Below, in pieces: positions 54,582 through 62,807 of a DNA stretch of 64,000 nucleotides. Position numbers and translations under genes: made by a program. The notes beneath the pieces are model-generated. The model saw only the letters and a program-made list of their open reading frames with translations, was not told the origin of the DNA and did no database searches. How positions within the stretch are numbered: position 1 is the stretch's first letter; the number at the start of each line of letters is the position of its first letter. This stretch comes from Bradyrhizobium sp. ISRA464 (GTDB taxonomy: Bacteria; Pseudomonadota; Alphaproteobacteria; Rhizobiales; Xanthobacteraceae), in assembly GCF_029910095.1 (NCBI RefSeq), contig NZ_CP094526.1, forward strand, positions 7,943,501 to 8,007,500, given 5' to 3'.

Positions 54582-55646
54582 ATGAAGCGTCGTGATTTCT
54601 TGAAGGCAGGCGGCGTCGGCCTCGCCGCGAGCGCCGTGGCTGCGCCCGCGGTCGCGCAATCGATGCCGGAAGTCAGGTGGCGGCTGGCGGCAAGCTGGCC
54701 GAAGGCACTCGATACGCTGTATGGCGGCTGCGAATTCTTCTGCAAGCGCGTCGCCGAAATCACCGACAACCGATTCCAGATCCAGTCATTCGCCGCCGGC
54801 GAGATCGTGCCTGGCCTGCAGGTACTCGATGCCGTCTCCAACGGCACGGTCGAGATGGGCAACACCGCGCTCTATTACTACTGGGGCAAGAATCCGGCCT
54901 TCACCTTCGGCACATCGCTGCCGTTCGGCCTCAACACGCGCCAGCACATCTCCTGGCTGCAATGGGGCGGCGGCAGCGAGCTCATCAACGATCTGCTCAA
55001 GGACTACAACTGCGTCGGCATTCCGACCGGCTCGACCGGCGCCCAGATGGGCGGCTGGTTCCGGAAGGAGATCAAGTCGATGGCGGATCTGCAGGGTCTG
55101 AAATTCCGCGTCGGCGGCTTCGCCGGCACCATCATCGCCAAGGTCGGCGGCGTGCCGCAGCAGATCGCTGGCGGCGACATCTATCCGGCGTTGGAAAAAG
55201 GCACCATCGACGCCGCGGAGTGGGTCGGGCCATATGACGACGAGAAGCTCGGCTTCGTGAAGGTCGCGAAGTTCTATTACTATCCCGGCTGGTGGGAGGG
55301 CACCGGCCAAGGCCACAATGTGATGAATACCCAGAAGTGGAACGCGCTGCCGAAGCATTATCAGGCTGCGATCCAGGCCGCGTCCGAAGATACGTTCACC
55401 TGGGTGACGGGCAAATATGACGCCGTCAATCCGCCGGCGCTGAAACGCCTGATCGTGGCCGGCGCGCAATTGCGGCCGTTCCCGCAGGAGGTGCTGGAGG
55501 GCTGCTACAACGCCGCGAACGAGATCTATGCGGACCTCGCCAAGAGCAACCCGCAGTTCGGCAAGATGTATGCGAGCCTGACAGCTATCGCAACGAATCA
55601 CTGGCCTGGATGCAGGTCGCCGAGCTCTCGTTCGACAGCTTCATGA
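54582..55646 (+). CDS. TRAP-type transporter solute-binding protein (DctP-like), frameshifted end
   Basis: A binding protein of 354 residues from ATG 54582 (MKRRDFLKAGGVG), GAGGGAA 7 bp upstream, with a twin-arginine signal. Body features: WPKALDTLYGGCEFFCKRVAEIT, KGTIDAAEWVGPYDDEKLG and WWEGTGQGHNVMN. The last 20 residues (AIATNHWPGCRSPS..) do not match the family. Adding one base near 55584-55586 restores AYRNESLAWMQVAELSFDSFM and a TGA at 55667-55669. No DctQ or DctM gene follows, so the protein is an orphan here. Confidence 0.85.
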   Translation: MKRRDFLKAGGVGLAASAVAAPAVAQSMPEVRWRLAASWPKALDTLYGGCEFFCKRVAEITDNRFQIQSFAAGEIVPGLQVLDAVSNGTVEMGNTALYYYWGKNPAFTFGTSLPFGLNTRQHISWLQWGGGSELINDLLKDYNCVGIPTGSTGAQMGGWFRKEIKSMADLQGLKFRVGGFAGTIIAKVGGVPQQIAGGDIYPALEKGTIDAAEWVGPYDDEKLGFVKVAKFYYYPGWWEGTGQGHNVMNTQKWNALPKHYQAAIQAASEDTFTWVTGKYDAVNPPALKRLIVAGAQLRPFPQEVLEGCYNAANEIYADLAKSNPQFGKMYASLTAIATNHWPGCRSPSSRSTAS

Positions 55647-55745
55647 TGCGGATGCGCACGCGGACCTGAGGCCCCCGGCCTCGCCTCGCCCAAAGCGCTG
55701 ACGAAGTTGCGGCGGCGACTCGTCTTCGATTCGGCCCAACAAAAA

Positions 55746-55769
55746 AGCCCCGGAGAATTCTCCGGAGCT
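55746..55769 (-). terminator. Rho-independent terminator after the secreted hypothetical gene
   Basis: A 10-bp stem (AGCCCCGGAG / CTCCGGAGCT with one G-T pair) around AATT, followed on the minus strand by TTTTTTG. It is 22 bp past the stop of the gene at 55791. Confidence 0.85.
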
Positions 55770-55790
55770 TCGTTTAATTCGGATGGCGAC

Positions 55791-56408
55791 TCAGTTCTCG
55801 TCGCTGCCGCCGAACTCTGCCATCAGCTTATCGTAGTTCTTCGTGATCAGGTCGATGTTGCCCTTGTTCTCGACCGCGGGCGGTGGCGACTTCAGGGCCT
55901 CGTTGAGATCGGCGAGCGCTTCCTTCTTGTCGTTGGCCGGCATCTTCTTGTCGGCCTGGACCTGGGCGATCTGCGCCTTCAGGACGGCTTCCGGACCAAC
56001 ATATTTCTTGGTCTGCGGATCGAAGCCGCCGAGTACCAGCGCGATGTTGTCGACGACGTTGTTGTAGTCGTCATAGCTCGCAAAGCCATTCTTCCTGGCG
56101 ATGCCCTCGAGCTGGCCGATGATCTTCGGGTCCGGCTTGGCGTTCTCCGAGAGTTTCGCGGTGATCGGATCCATTTCCTTGGACGCGGCGAGCGCACCGT
56201 CGATCTGCTTGTCGGTGAGCGCGATCTGCTTGATCGGGGGCGGCTGATCCTGGGGAGCGGGAGCCGCCTGCGCGGGCTGGTTGGCCGGCGGCGCCATCTG
56301 CTGCTGCTTGGCCTGCGCGAACACGCCGCTGTTCGATGCCGCGGTCATGGACACCGCAAGGGACGCGACGCTCAACGCAGCAAATATCGGGCGGACGATC
56401 TCACGCAT
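55791..56408 (-). CDS. Secreted hypothetical protein
   Basis: A 205-residue protein from ATG 56408 (MREIVRPIFAALSVASLAVSM), AAGGAGA 6 bp upstream, with a signal peptide ending near AASNSGVFAQ. Then comes a Gln/Pro/Ala linker (about 30-60), a short helical region (ALTDKQIDGALAASKEMDPITAKL..NNVVDNIALVLGGFDPQTKKYVG) and a Lys/Ala-rich helical tail. Pattern as in small alphaproteobacterial periplasmic proteins of unknown function. It has its own terminator. Confidence 0.7.
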   Translation of the reverse strand: MREIVRPIFAALSVASLAVSMTAASNSGVFAQAKQQQMAPPANQPAQAAPAPQDQPPPIKQIALTDKQIDGALAASKEMDPITAKLSENAKPDPKIIGQLEGIARKNGFASYDDYNNVVDNIALVLGGFDPQTKKYVGPEAVLKAQIAQVQADKKMPANDKKEALADLNEALKSPPPAVENKGNIDLITKNYDKLMAEFGGSDEN

Positions 56409-56760
56409 GGAAGTCTCCTTGCTGGGCAGGGATTGCCGGGGCTTTCTCGGGCCCAATGGGTACGGAACTCGAAATGAATGCCCCATGAACTTTGGTCGTA
56501 GAAGATGACGGCCGATCAAGGGCGAACGATCACGAACAGTTCAGAGCTGGGTGATTGCATCTCGCGAGCCGGTAACGGCGCGGACGTCATTCCGTTCCAG
56601 TCGGAGCGACATCGATTGCTTCGCATGTCCTTCGTGCCACCGGGCCGCGCGGAACATTGTCTTCCGACAATTCGATCGTTGTCGCGACCGGCCGCGTCGA
56701 ACATCCTTCAGCGAACGACTGATGGAGACGGACTTGGCCCGTTACAAACGCTCATGACCT
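56409..56760. other. Gap with no credible gene
   Basis: Promoter of the secreted hypothetical gene should lie at 56410-56500. Beyond that the open frames have no start signals and read as noise; the sequence passes into the damaged start of a GFA-family gene. Confidence 0.4.
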
Positions 56761-56974
56761 TGCGGCGCGGTGACCTTCGAAATCAACGCGGCGATCGACG
56801 AACGGACGACCGGGGATTGCTCGCTGTGCCGGCGAAAGAACGCGTTGATGACCAAGGTCCACGAAAGCGAGCTCGTGATCCTCAGTGGCGAAGATCTGTT
56901 GTCGGCGTATGCGTGGAACACGCATCGCGCCAAACATTTCGCTTGCCCGCGCTGCGGTGTCTACACGTTTCAGC
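56761..56974 (+). pseudogene. GFA-family (Mss4-like) gene remnant truncated by an IS3 element
   Basis: From TGC at 56761 the frame reads CGAVTFEINAAIDERTTGDC, SLCRRKNALMTKVHES and RAKHFACPRCGVYTF, which carries the Cys-rich zinc motifs of glutathione-dependent formaldehyde-activating (GFA) enzymes. The start is damaged (a TGA occupies the place where the first CHC should be), and the gene stops where the IS3 left end begins at 56975, so the last 25-30 residues are gone. Confidence 0.8.
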
Positions 56975-56992
56975 TGACCTTGCCCCCAAGTT

Positions 56993-57922
56993 TTATCCAG
57001 TCCTGAGTTCGCCCTGGCTGTTGGATTTGCCCGGTCGGGCGGTGGGAGCGACGGGAGCTGGCGCGGAGCCTTCGGCATAGCGCAGCGCCAGATCCCGACG
57101 CGGATGGTAGGTGATGGCGAACTCGGACGGGGTCTTCCATCCGAGCTGCGAGTGCGGTCGTGTGTTATTGTAATCGGCTCGCCAACATCCGAGTGCGACG
57201 CGGGCCTGGGCCAGCGACGTGAACAGCGTCTCGTTCAACAATTCGTCGCGCAGCCGGCCGTTGAAGCTCTCGATGAAGGCGTTCTGCATGGGCTTGCCCG
57301 GCGCGATGTAATGCCATGCGACGCGGCTCTGATCGGCCCAGGTCAGGATGGCGTTGCTGGTCAGCTCGCTGCCGTTGTCGCTGACCACCATTGTCGGCTT
57401 GCCGCGCTCGATCACCAGCCGGTCCAGTTCCCGCGCCACCCGGGTGCCCGAGAGCGAGGTGTCGGCCACCAGCGCCAGGCACTCGCGGGTGCAGTCATCG
57501 ACCACGGTCAGGATGCGGAAGCGGCGGCCGTCGGTCAGTTGATCCGAGACGAAGTCGAGCGACCAGCGGTCGTTCGGGGCCAGCGGCACCGTCATCGGCG
57601 CCCGGGTCCCGATCGCCCGCTTGCGGCCGCCACGGCGACGCACCGCAAGCTTCTCTTCCCGGTAGAGCCGGAACAGCTTCTTGTGGTTGATCGCATAGCC
57701 CTCCCGCTTGAGCAGAACATGCAGGCGCCGGTAGCCGAAACGGCGGCGCTCTTGGGCGATCGCTCGCATGCGTTGGCGAAGGCCGCCATCGTCCGTCCGG
57801 ATCGTCTGGTATCTCATCGTCATGCGGCAGCTGCCGATGGTTTTACACGCCCGCCGTTCGCTCATCCCGTGGGCATCCATGAGATGGGCGACAGCTTTCC
57901 GCTTGGCCGCGGGCGTCACCAT
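56993..57922 (-). CDS. IS3-family transposase OrfB
   Basis: A 309-residue DDE integrase of the IS3 family. Residues: [11 protein letters not shown] (first Asp), VVSDNGSEL (second Asp) and [12 protein letters not shown] (Glu), plus [36 protein letters not shown] at the start (HTH21-like). Its ATG overlaps the orfA stop by 7 bp, so a fused OrfAB is probably made by -1 frameshifting near GGAAAGAAATGG. No internal stop: it may still be active. Confidence 0.92.
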   Translation of the reverse strand: MVTPAAKRKAVAHLMDAHGMSERRACKTIGSCRMTMRYQTIRTDDGGLRQRMRAIAQERRRFGYRRLHVLLKREGYAINHKKLFRLYREEKLAVRRRGGRKRAIGTRAPMTVPLAPNDRWSLDFVSDQLTDGRRFRILTVVDDCTRECLALVADTSLSGTRVARELDRLVIERGKPTMVVSDNGSELTSNAILTWADQSRVAWHYIAPGKPMQNAFIESFNGRLRDELLNETLFTSLAQARVALGCWRADYNNTRPHSQLGWKTPSEFAITYHPRRDLALRYAEGSAPAPVAPTARPGKSNSQGELRTG

Positions 57923-58182
57923 TTCTTTCCCAGCAAGTCCTTCAGCGCGACATTGTCGAGCATGGCATCCGCCAGCAGCCGCTTCAGCCGCGTGTTCTCA
58001 TCCTCCAGTGCCTTCAGCGGCTTGGCCTCCGACACCTCCATCCCGCCGAACTTCGCCTTCCATTTGTAGATGCTGGCGTCGCTGACGCCGTGCTTGCGGC
58101 ACAGGTCGGCGACCGAAACGCCGGCCTCGTGCTCCTTCAAAATCCCGATGATCTGCTCTTCCGAAAAGCGGCTGCGCTTCAT
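57916..58182 (-). CDS. IS3-family transposase OrfA
   Basis: An 88-residue helix-turn-helix protein: [20 protein letters not shown], then [22 protein letters not shown] and a leucine-zipper-like [25 protein letters not shown]. Typical IS407-type OrfA. Only about 30 bp of likely IS sequence precede it. Confidence 0.92.
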   Translation of the reverse strand: MKRSRFSEEQIIGILKEHEAGVSVADLCRKHGVSDASIYKWKAKFGGMEVSEAKPLKALEDENTRLKRLLADAMLDNVALKDLLGKKW

Positions 58183-58597
58183 GCTCTGGTCCTTGTCGTG
58201 GGCCAGAACGTACGCATGCGACGAAGACCGCGTGATTGACGCACGCGCGCGGGCGCGGCGAGCTCTATGATGGCGTTGAGTGAAGGTCAGGCGGCCTGTT
58301 GACCGGCGGGCTTATCGGCTTGACGCAAGAGCTTCCATTCCCAGGGCAGCAATTCGTGCAGACGTGACGCGGGAAGATCCGCGATACGGGCGAGCACGTC
58401 GGCGAGCCAGGCCTTGGGATCGACGTCATTGAGGCGACAGGTCGTGATCATCGTCAGCATGATGGCGGCACGGTCGGCGCCACGCTGGCTGCCGGCGAAG
58501 GTCCAGTTGCGCCTTCCCACCGCCGTTTACCGTTCATTCTGCCCATGTCGGGGAGGATTTTGAGGTCCACTATCGCTGGCATCCCTATTTTGGCCAG

Positions 58598-59002
58598 ATG
58601 GTGAACGTGCGTCGTGTGGAGCAACGCGCGACAGGTCAGTTTTTGCGGATCCGAGCCCCATTGGGCACGGTCATCACGATTCCCAGCTGGATGGTAGATC
58701 CAATCGCGTGCGCGGAGATGACCTCCGGGCGACCACAAGTTGATCTTGCTGCATTATCAGAGCTGAAGAGACTGGTCACAGCGCTCGCCATTTCCGCAAA
58801 CTCCCCGAGCGATCGAGTCGTATGGGAGAACGCCGATGAAGCAGGAGCGCGTAGCTGCACAGATTTCAGTCGGGCAACTGAGCCTGATATTCGAGCCGGA
58901 CAGGCTGGACAGGATGAACGAGGCGGCGCGGGTGAAGGCGTTACTGACGCTCGCCCAAATCCTCATGCAGGCCGCCGGCCTGGTAGTCGAGGAGCTCGGT
59001 GA
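58598..59002 (+). CDS. First small ORF of the serine-recombinase element
   Basis: The frame is open from the element boundary: FTVHSAHVGEDFEVHYRWHP, then YFGQ and, from ATG 58598, MVNVRRVEQRATGQFLRI, IPSWMVDPIACAEM and LAALSELKRLV. The part before ATG 58598 looks coding but has no standard start. After about residue 80 it overlaps the next ORF in another frame and reads less well. I recall short proteins with the pattern HPxxG..V.V and IP.WM.D..AC next to recombinases in rhizobia; function unknown. Confidence 0.55.
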   Translation: MVNVRRVEQRATGQFLRIRAPLGTVITIPSWMVDPIACAEMTSGRPQVDLAALSELKRLVTALAISANSPSDRVVWENADEAGARSCTDFSRATEPDIRAGQAGQDERGGAGEGVTDARPNPHAGRRPGSRGAR

Positions 59003-59015
59003 TGCCCGACACTGA
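58836..59015 (+). CDS. Second small ORF of the serine-recombinase element (59 aa)
   Basis: 59 residues: MKQERVAAQISVGQLSLIFE, then PDRLDRMNEAARVKALLTLA and QILMQAAGLVVEELGDARH. GGGAGA lies 6 bp before ATG 58836. Its stop overlaps the recombinase start by 14 bp, a translational-coupling arrangement. Two amphipathic helices are likely. It may be a recombinase accessory or directionality factor, but this is only position-based inference. Confidence 0.6.
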   Translation: MKQERVAAQISVGQLSLIFEPDRLDRMNEAARVKALLTLAQILMQAAGLVVEELGDARH

Positions 59016-61071
59016 CCAGATCCCGGAAGCGCTCTTGAAGCGCAAAGCTGTCGTCTATGTGCGGCAGTCAACGCAATCCCAGGTGATGGCCAATCTGGAG
59101 AGCCAACGGCGACAGTACGATCTTGTGGATATTGCGCGCCGGCACGGCTTCTCCGACGTGGAAGTCATTGATGATGACCTCGGCCGTTCGGCGAGTGGAA
59201 CGGTGGCCCGGCCCGGATTTGATCGGCTGGTCGCATGGTTGTGCGCAGGAGCCGTCGGCGCCGTGATTTGTTTCGATGCATCGCGGCTCGCGCGCAACGG
59301 CCGCGATTGGCATCATCTGCTTGAGTTGTGCGGGCTTGTTGAAGCGAGGGTGATTGATCACGACGGCATTTATAATCCTTGCCTTCCGAACGATCGGCTC
59401 TTGCTCGGCATGAAGGGAAGCATAAGCGAGTTTGAGTTGGGCATAATCCGGGCACGGATGCTAGACGCAGCCAGGGCGAAGGCCCAACGTGGTGAGCTAC
59501 GCTTATCAGTGCCGTTTGGTTATGTCTGGCATCGCGAAGCCGGTCTGGGCCTGGATGCTGACCTGCGTCTGCAAGAGGTGATTCGACTTATCTTCACTCG
59601 CTTTCGCGAACTTGGTAGCGCTCGCCAGGTGTTGTTGTCGATGAAGGCGGAGCAAATCCACTTCCCCCGACCGGCTGATGAAGGTCGCATGACAAACTTC
59701 GTTTGGCAGCCCATCCGCTACCGCAATGTGATCAGTGTGCTGAAGAATCCGTTCTATGCGGGTGTTTACGTATACGGCAAAAGCGAGAAGCGAACCGCGA
59801 TTGTCGAAGGAAGAGCGCGGCGGACCTACGGGCACTACAAACCGGCGGGCACCTGGGATGTGATGATAAAGGATCATCACGAAGGGTACATCACCTGGGA
59901 TGACTACCAGCGCAACCAGAAGCAATTGGCGCTTAACGCCTACGGTCGCCCAGATGGCGCAAAATCAGGCCGGGGCGGCCAGGCGCTCTTGTCGGGCATT
60001 CTGACGTGCGCTCGTTGTGGTCAGCGCCTGAGCGTCAGCTACAGGGGCGGTCGAATCAGCTACCCGGTCTACCGCTGTGACAAGGGTAGTCTGGCAGGTC
60101 GGCTTCGCTGTATGATATTCGGTGCTTCAAAGATCGACGCGGCAGTTGCACGAGAACTGTTACGAGCGGTAGAACCCATGGCGATCGAGGCCGCGTTCGA
60201 GGCGCAGCGCATGCAACGGGAACGCCAAGATGACAAGCGCCGGATCCTTGATCTGGAACTCCAGCAAGCCCGGTACGATGCCACGCTTGCTGAGCGCCGC
60301 TACGCTGCCTGTGACCCCGATAATCGCCTGATCGCTGCGCAGTTGGAGAAGAACTGGGAATACGCTTTGCGCCGTCTGCGCGAGCTGGAAAATCGCCAGA
60401 ATGACCATCAGTCATCCGGCCACGCGGTCGATCCCGGCACCTTTGCCGATCTGGTGGATAACCTGTCCGTAGCCTGGAAATCCCCTGATGTGACGATGCG
60501 CGCGCGCCAGCAGCTACTGCGAGCCTTGATTGTCGACATCATCGCGGACGTCGACGATGCGGTACGCGACGTTGTGCTCACGATCCATTGGCAGGGTGGG
60601 CAGCACTCCGAGCTTCGGATCCGCAAGCCGCGCTCCGGTGAACACGGTTCCTCCACGGCGGAAGATGCCTTGGCTGTTGTCCGCAGCATGGCCGGGCGCT
60701 GGTCTGACGAGCACATCGCCGCCACGCTCAATCGCATGGGCTTGCCCACCGGCATGGGTAAGACCTGGACAGCACATCGGGTCAGCTCTATTCGCCGTGT
60801 GCGTGGCATCCATGCCTACCGTTCAGCGGAAAAAAACGGCGAATGGCTTACGCAGATCGAGGCCGCAAAAGCGCTCGGTGTCTCAAGTCATATGATCCGC
60901 CGCCTTGTCTCCAGCGGCGTTCTTCCTGCTGTGCAGGTTGTTCCGCGAGCACCCTGTCAGATTCGAGCTGCCGATTTGGCGTCCGAGGCGGTCAAAACAG
61001 CGATTGCCCGAAAGGGTCGCCCGTCTCGCGAAATTGACGCGGACACGCTTCCAATGTTTACAAGCACTTAA
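59002..61071 (+). CDS. Large serine recombinase with C-terminal HTH
   Basis: A 689-residue recombinase. AGGAG lies 7 bp before ATG 59002. Catalytic Ser23 is in VVYVRQSTQ; DASRLARNGRDWHHLLELC and GSISEFELGIIRARM complete the resolvase domain. The recombinase domain (VPFGYVWHR.., RNVISVLKNPFYAGVYVYG) and a Cys4 zinc ribbon (LTCARCGQRL..YRCDKG..LRCMIFG) follow, then a coiled coil (about 390-460). Unusually, the C-terminus adds GRWSDEHIAATLNRMGLPTG and a MerR/excisionase-like helix-turn-helix (TQIEAAKALGVSSHMIRRLV). The gene fills almost all of the element. Confidence 0.93.
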   Translation: MPDTDQIPEALLKRKAVVYVRQSTQSQVMANLESQRRQYDLVDIARRHGFSDVEVIDDDLGRSASGTVARPGFDRLVAWLCAGAVGAVICFDASRLARNGRDWHHLLELCGLVEARVIDHDGIYNPCLPNDRLLLGMKGSISEFELGIIRARMLDAARAKAQRGELRLSVPFGYVWHREAGLGLDADLRLQEVIRLIFTRFRELGSARQVLLSMKAEQIHFPRPADEGRMTNFVWQPIRYRNVISVLKNPFYAGVYVYGKSEKRTAIVEGRARRTYGHYKPAGTWDVMIKDHHEGYITWDDYQRNQKQLALNAYGRPDGAKSGRGGQALLSGILTCARCGQRLSVSYRGGRISYPVYRCDKGSLAGRLRCMIFGASKIDAAVARELLRAVEPMAIEAAFEAQRMQRERQDDKRRILDLELQQARYDATLAERRYAACDPDNRLIAAQLEKNWEYALRRLRELENRQNDHQSSGHAVDPGTFADLVDNLSVAWKSPDVTMRARQQLLRALIVDIIADVDDAVRDVVLTIHWQGGQHSELRIRKPRSGEHGSSTAEDALAVVRSMAGRWSDEHIAATLNRMGLPTGMGKTWTAHRVSSIRRVRGIHAYRSAEKNGEWLTQIEAAKALGVSSHMIRRLVSSGVLPAVQVVPRAPCQIRAADLASEAVKTAIARKGRPSREIDADTLPMFTST

Positions 61072-62563
61072 AGAAGGGGCGCACAATGACTCAAGGCTTG
61101 CGATGCCTCTCAATGCGCGCTCGGCGCAATTGTTGGTCAAGCAGATCCTGCCATCGTCGAGGAAGCGGGCGAAGTCATCCCAGCGCCTGAGCATGTAGTT
61201 GATTGGCTTCAGGACCTCGGAGGAGCGCGAGAGGGTTTCGCGCTCACGCAGCAACCAGGCGTGCATGTCCGCGAGAAGCGGCTTGCTCCTCTCCTGGCGG
61301 ACGGCACGCCGCTCGTCGGCGCTGCGGCCGTTGATGTCGCGCTCGATCTCGAACAACGCATCGAGGCGTCTGACCGCATCCAGCGCGATCGGAGAGACCG
61401 GTTTGCCCTTGTTACCTTCCCGGGCATTTTTCTCGATGTCAGCCAGTTCGAAGAAGCCCCGCCGTGCATGGGCAAAGCAAAATGCCGGCGTAATCGGCCG
61501 CACCTTCTTCTGCGGGTCGAACAGCGGTTCGAAGCCGCTGTAGCAATCGGCTTGCAGGATACCACCGAAGGCGGCCAGATGCTTCTGGGGATGCTCGCCT
61601 CGTCGGTCGCTCGAGGCGTAATAGACCGCCGCCGGCGGCGCAGGCCCGGCGAAGGGCCGGTCATCCCGCACATAAGTCCAGATCCGCCCGGTCGTGCACT
61701 TGCCCTTTGCCAGGATACGGATGGTGGTGTCATCGCCATGAAGGCGCTCGGCAGAGAGCACATGGCGCTCGATCAGGTGGAAGAGCGGCATGACGGCGAA
61801 GGTCCCGTGACCAACCTGATCGGCCAGCGTCGACAGCGGCAAGTCGATCCCCTCGCTTTTGAAGCGCGCGCTCTGGCGGTTGAGCGGGATATGCATGCCG
61901 AACTTGTCGAACAGGATCGTCGCAAGCAACTGCGGGCCGATGAAGCCGCGCGGCGTGGCATGGAACGGCGCCGGCGGCTGGGTGATCTTCTCGCAATCGC
62001 GGCAGGTGAACTTCTCGCGCACCGTCTCGATCACCTTGAAGCGACGCGGGATCTCCTCCAGCGTCTTGGTCACGTCCTCGCCGATCTTCGCCAGCCGAGA
62101 TCCGCCGCAACAGGCGCAGCTCGTTGGAGCCTCAATGACGACGCGCTCGTGTTCGATGTCATCCGGCCATGGCTTGCGCACCGGCCGCTTGCGCGTGAAG
62201 GCGCGCACGGTCTGCGTCTTCGCCGCCGCGGCCTGCGCGGCAAGCTCATCCTCGCTCGCCGTGGTGACGAGTTCTTCGAGCTCCAATTCCAGCTGCTCGA
62301 GCAGCCGCGCCGTGCGCTCGGAGCGCGGTCCGTACAGTTCGCGTTTGAGCTTCTCGATCCGCAGCTCCAGATGCGCGATCAGCGCCTCGTTGTCTGACAG
62401 CTCCGCCCGCGCACTGGCCGCCACCGCCTCGGCGTGTAGCCGCGCTTCACGCTCGGCCTGCAGCGCCGCCAGGGCACTCTCAAGGTCCGATGGAAGATCG
62501 TCCGGCTTCGATATCATGAAGCCATTGAATCAGATCAAGCCGCAGATTCAAACCGTAAAACGA

Positions 62564-62719
62564 CTATCCGACCCGCGTCGGACGTTGAGTTTCTTGAGGA
62601 TGCCTCCAGTCGATGCCGGACAGCAAGTAAGACAACTGCGCCGGCGAGATCGATACCGCGCCATCTACCGCCGAAGGCCAAATAAATCGCCCCCGCTCCA
62701 AACGTTTCGTAAATAGGCA
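62564..62719 (-). pseudogene. IS66 TnpB, C-terminal part, interrupted by a group II intron
   Basis: The minus-strand frame CLFTKRLERGRFIWPSAVDG, then SISPAQLSYLLSGIDWRHP is the well-conserved end of TnpB, the small accessory protein of IS66 elements. Directly upstream the frame runs into group II intron sequence near 62720. If the intron still splices, TnpB could be restored; the 5' part is beyond the window. Stop codon is 47 bp before tnpC. Confidence 0.85.
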
Positions 62720-62741
62720 GGCTCCCTGGGAGTGGTGAGTC

Positions 62742-62766
62742 GGCCCCGGGAGTTGCACCCGGAGCC
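62742..62766 (-). ncRNA. Group II intron domain VI stem
   Basis: On the minus strand GGCTCCGGG pairs with CCCGGGGCC (nine pairs including one G-U) around a 7-nt loop. It lies 7 bases downstream of domain V, where domain VI with the branch-point A should be. Confidence 0.7.
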
Positions 62767-62773
62767 GCTCTCC

Positions 62774-62807
62774 GAACCGTACGTGACGCTCTCACGTCAT
62801 ACGGCTC
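62774..62807 (-). ncRNA. Group II intron domain V
   Basis: A 34-nt hairpin on the minus strand: GAGCCGTATGACGTGAGAGC followed by GTCACGTACGGTTC. The length, the GAGCCGTATG start, the GTGAGAGC apical part and the CGTACGGTTC end match bacterial group II domain V, which holds the catalytic triad. It overlaps the end of the RT gene. Confidence 0.9.

Larger units (their letters stand above)
56975..58210 (-). mobile_element. IS3-family insertion sequence (right end unclear)
   Basis: The left end begins TGACCTTGCCCCCAAG at 56975, inside the GFA remnant. The orfA-orfB pair spans 56993-58182. I cannot find the matching inverted repeat beyond orfA; only about 30 bp separate the orfA start from sequence that may belong to the neighbouring IS66, so the right end may be missing. 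Confidence 0.7.
58522..61099 (+). mobile_element. Compact serine-recombinase mobile element inserted in IS66 tnpC
   Basis: The 2578-bp element is flanked by a GC dinucleotide (58522-58523 left, 61100-61101 right). Ten bases inside each GC lies a copy of TCATTsTGC in inverted orientation: TCATTCTGC at 58534-58542 and the complement of GCACAATGA at 61081-61089. Inside are two small frames and one large serine recombinase gene, all plus-strand and overlapping. No terminal inverted repeats of transposon type and no target duplication beyond GC. This is what conservative integration by a serine recombinase would leave. Confidence 0.85.
58287..62517 (-). pseudogene. IS66-family transposase gene tnpC, split by a serine-recombinase element
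   Basis: N-terminal part 62517-61100: zinc-ribbon CACCGGSRLA, coiled coil, and the DDE core with GDDTTIRIL and QADCYSGFEP; the Glu is in TNNCAERALRGIA. C-terminal part 58523-58287: GRRNWTFAGSQRGADRAAIM and the conserved WLADVLARIADLPASRLHEL. Joining the two parts at the GC shared by 58522-58523 and 61100-61101 gives ..RALRGIAVGRRNW.. in frame, exactly as in an intact TnpC. The coding region was therefore intact when the 2.58-kb insert entered. Confidence 0.95.

Noticed and set aside
61261..62397. 378-codon plus-strand frame opposite IS66 tnpC
   Set aside because: Antisense shadow of the transposase.
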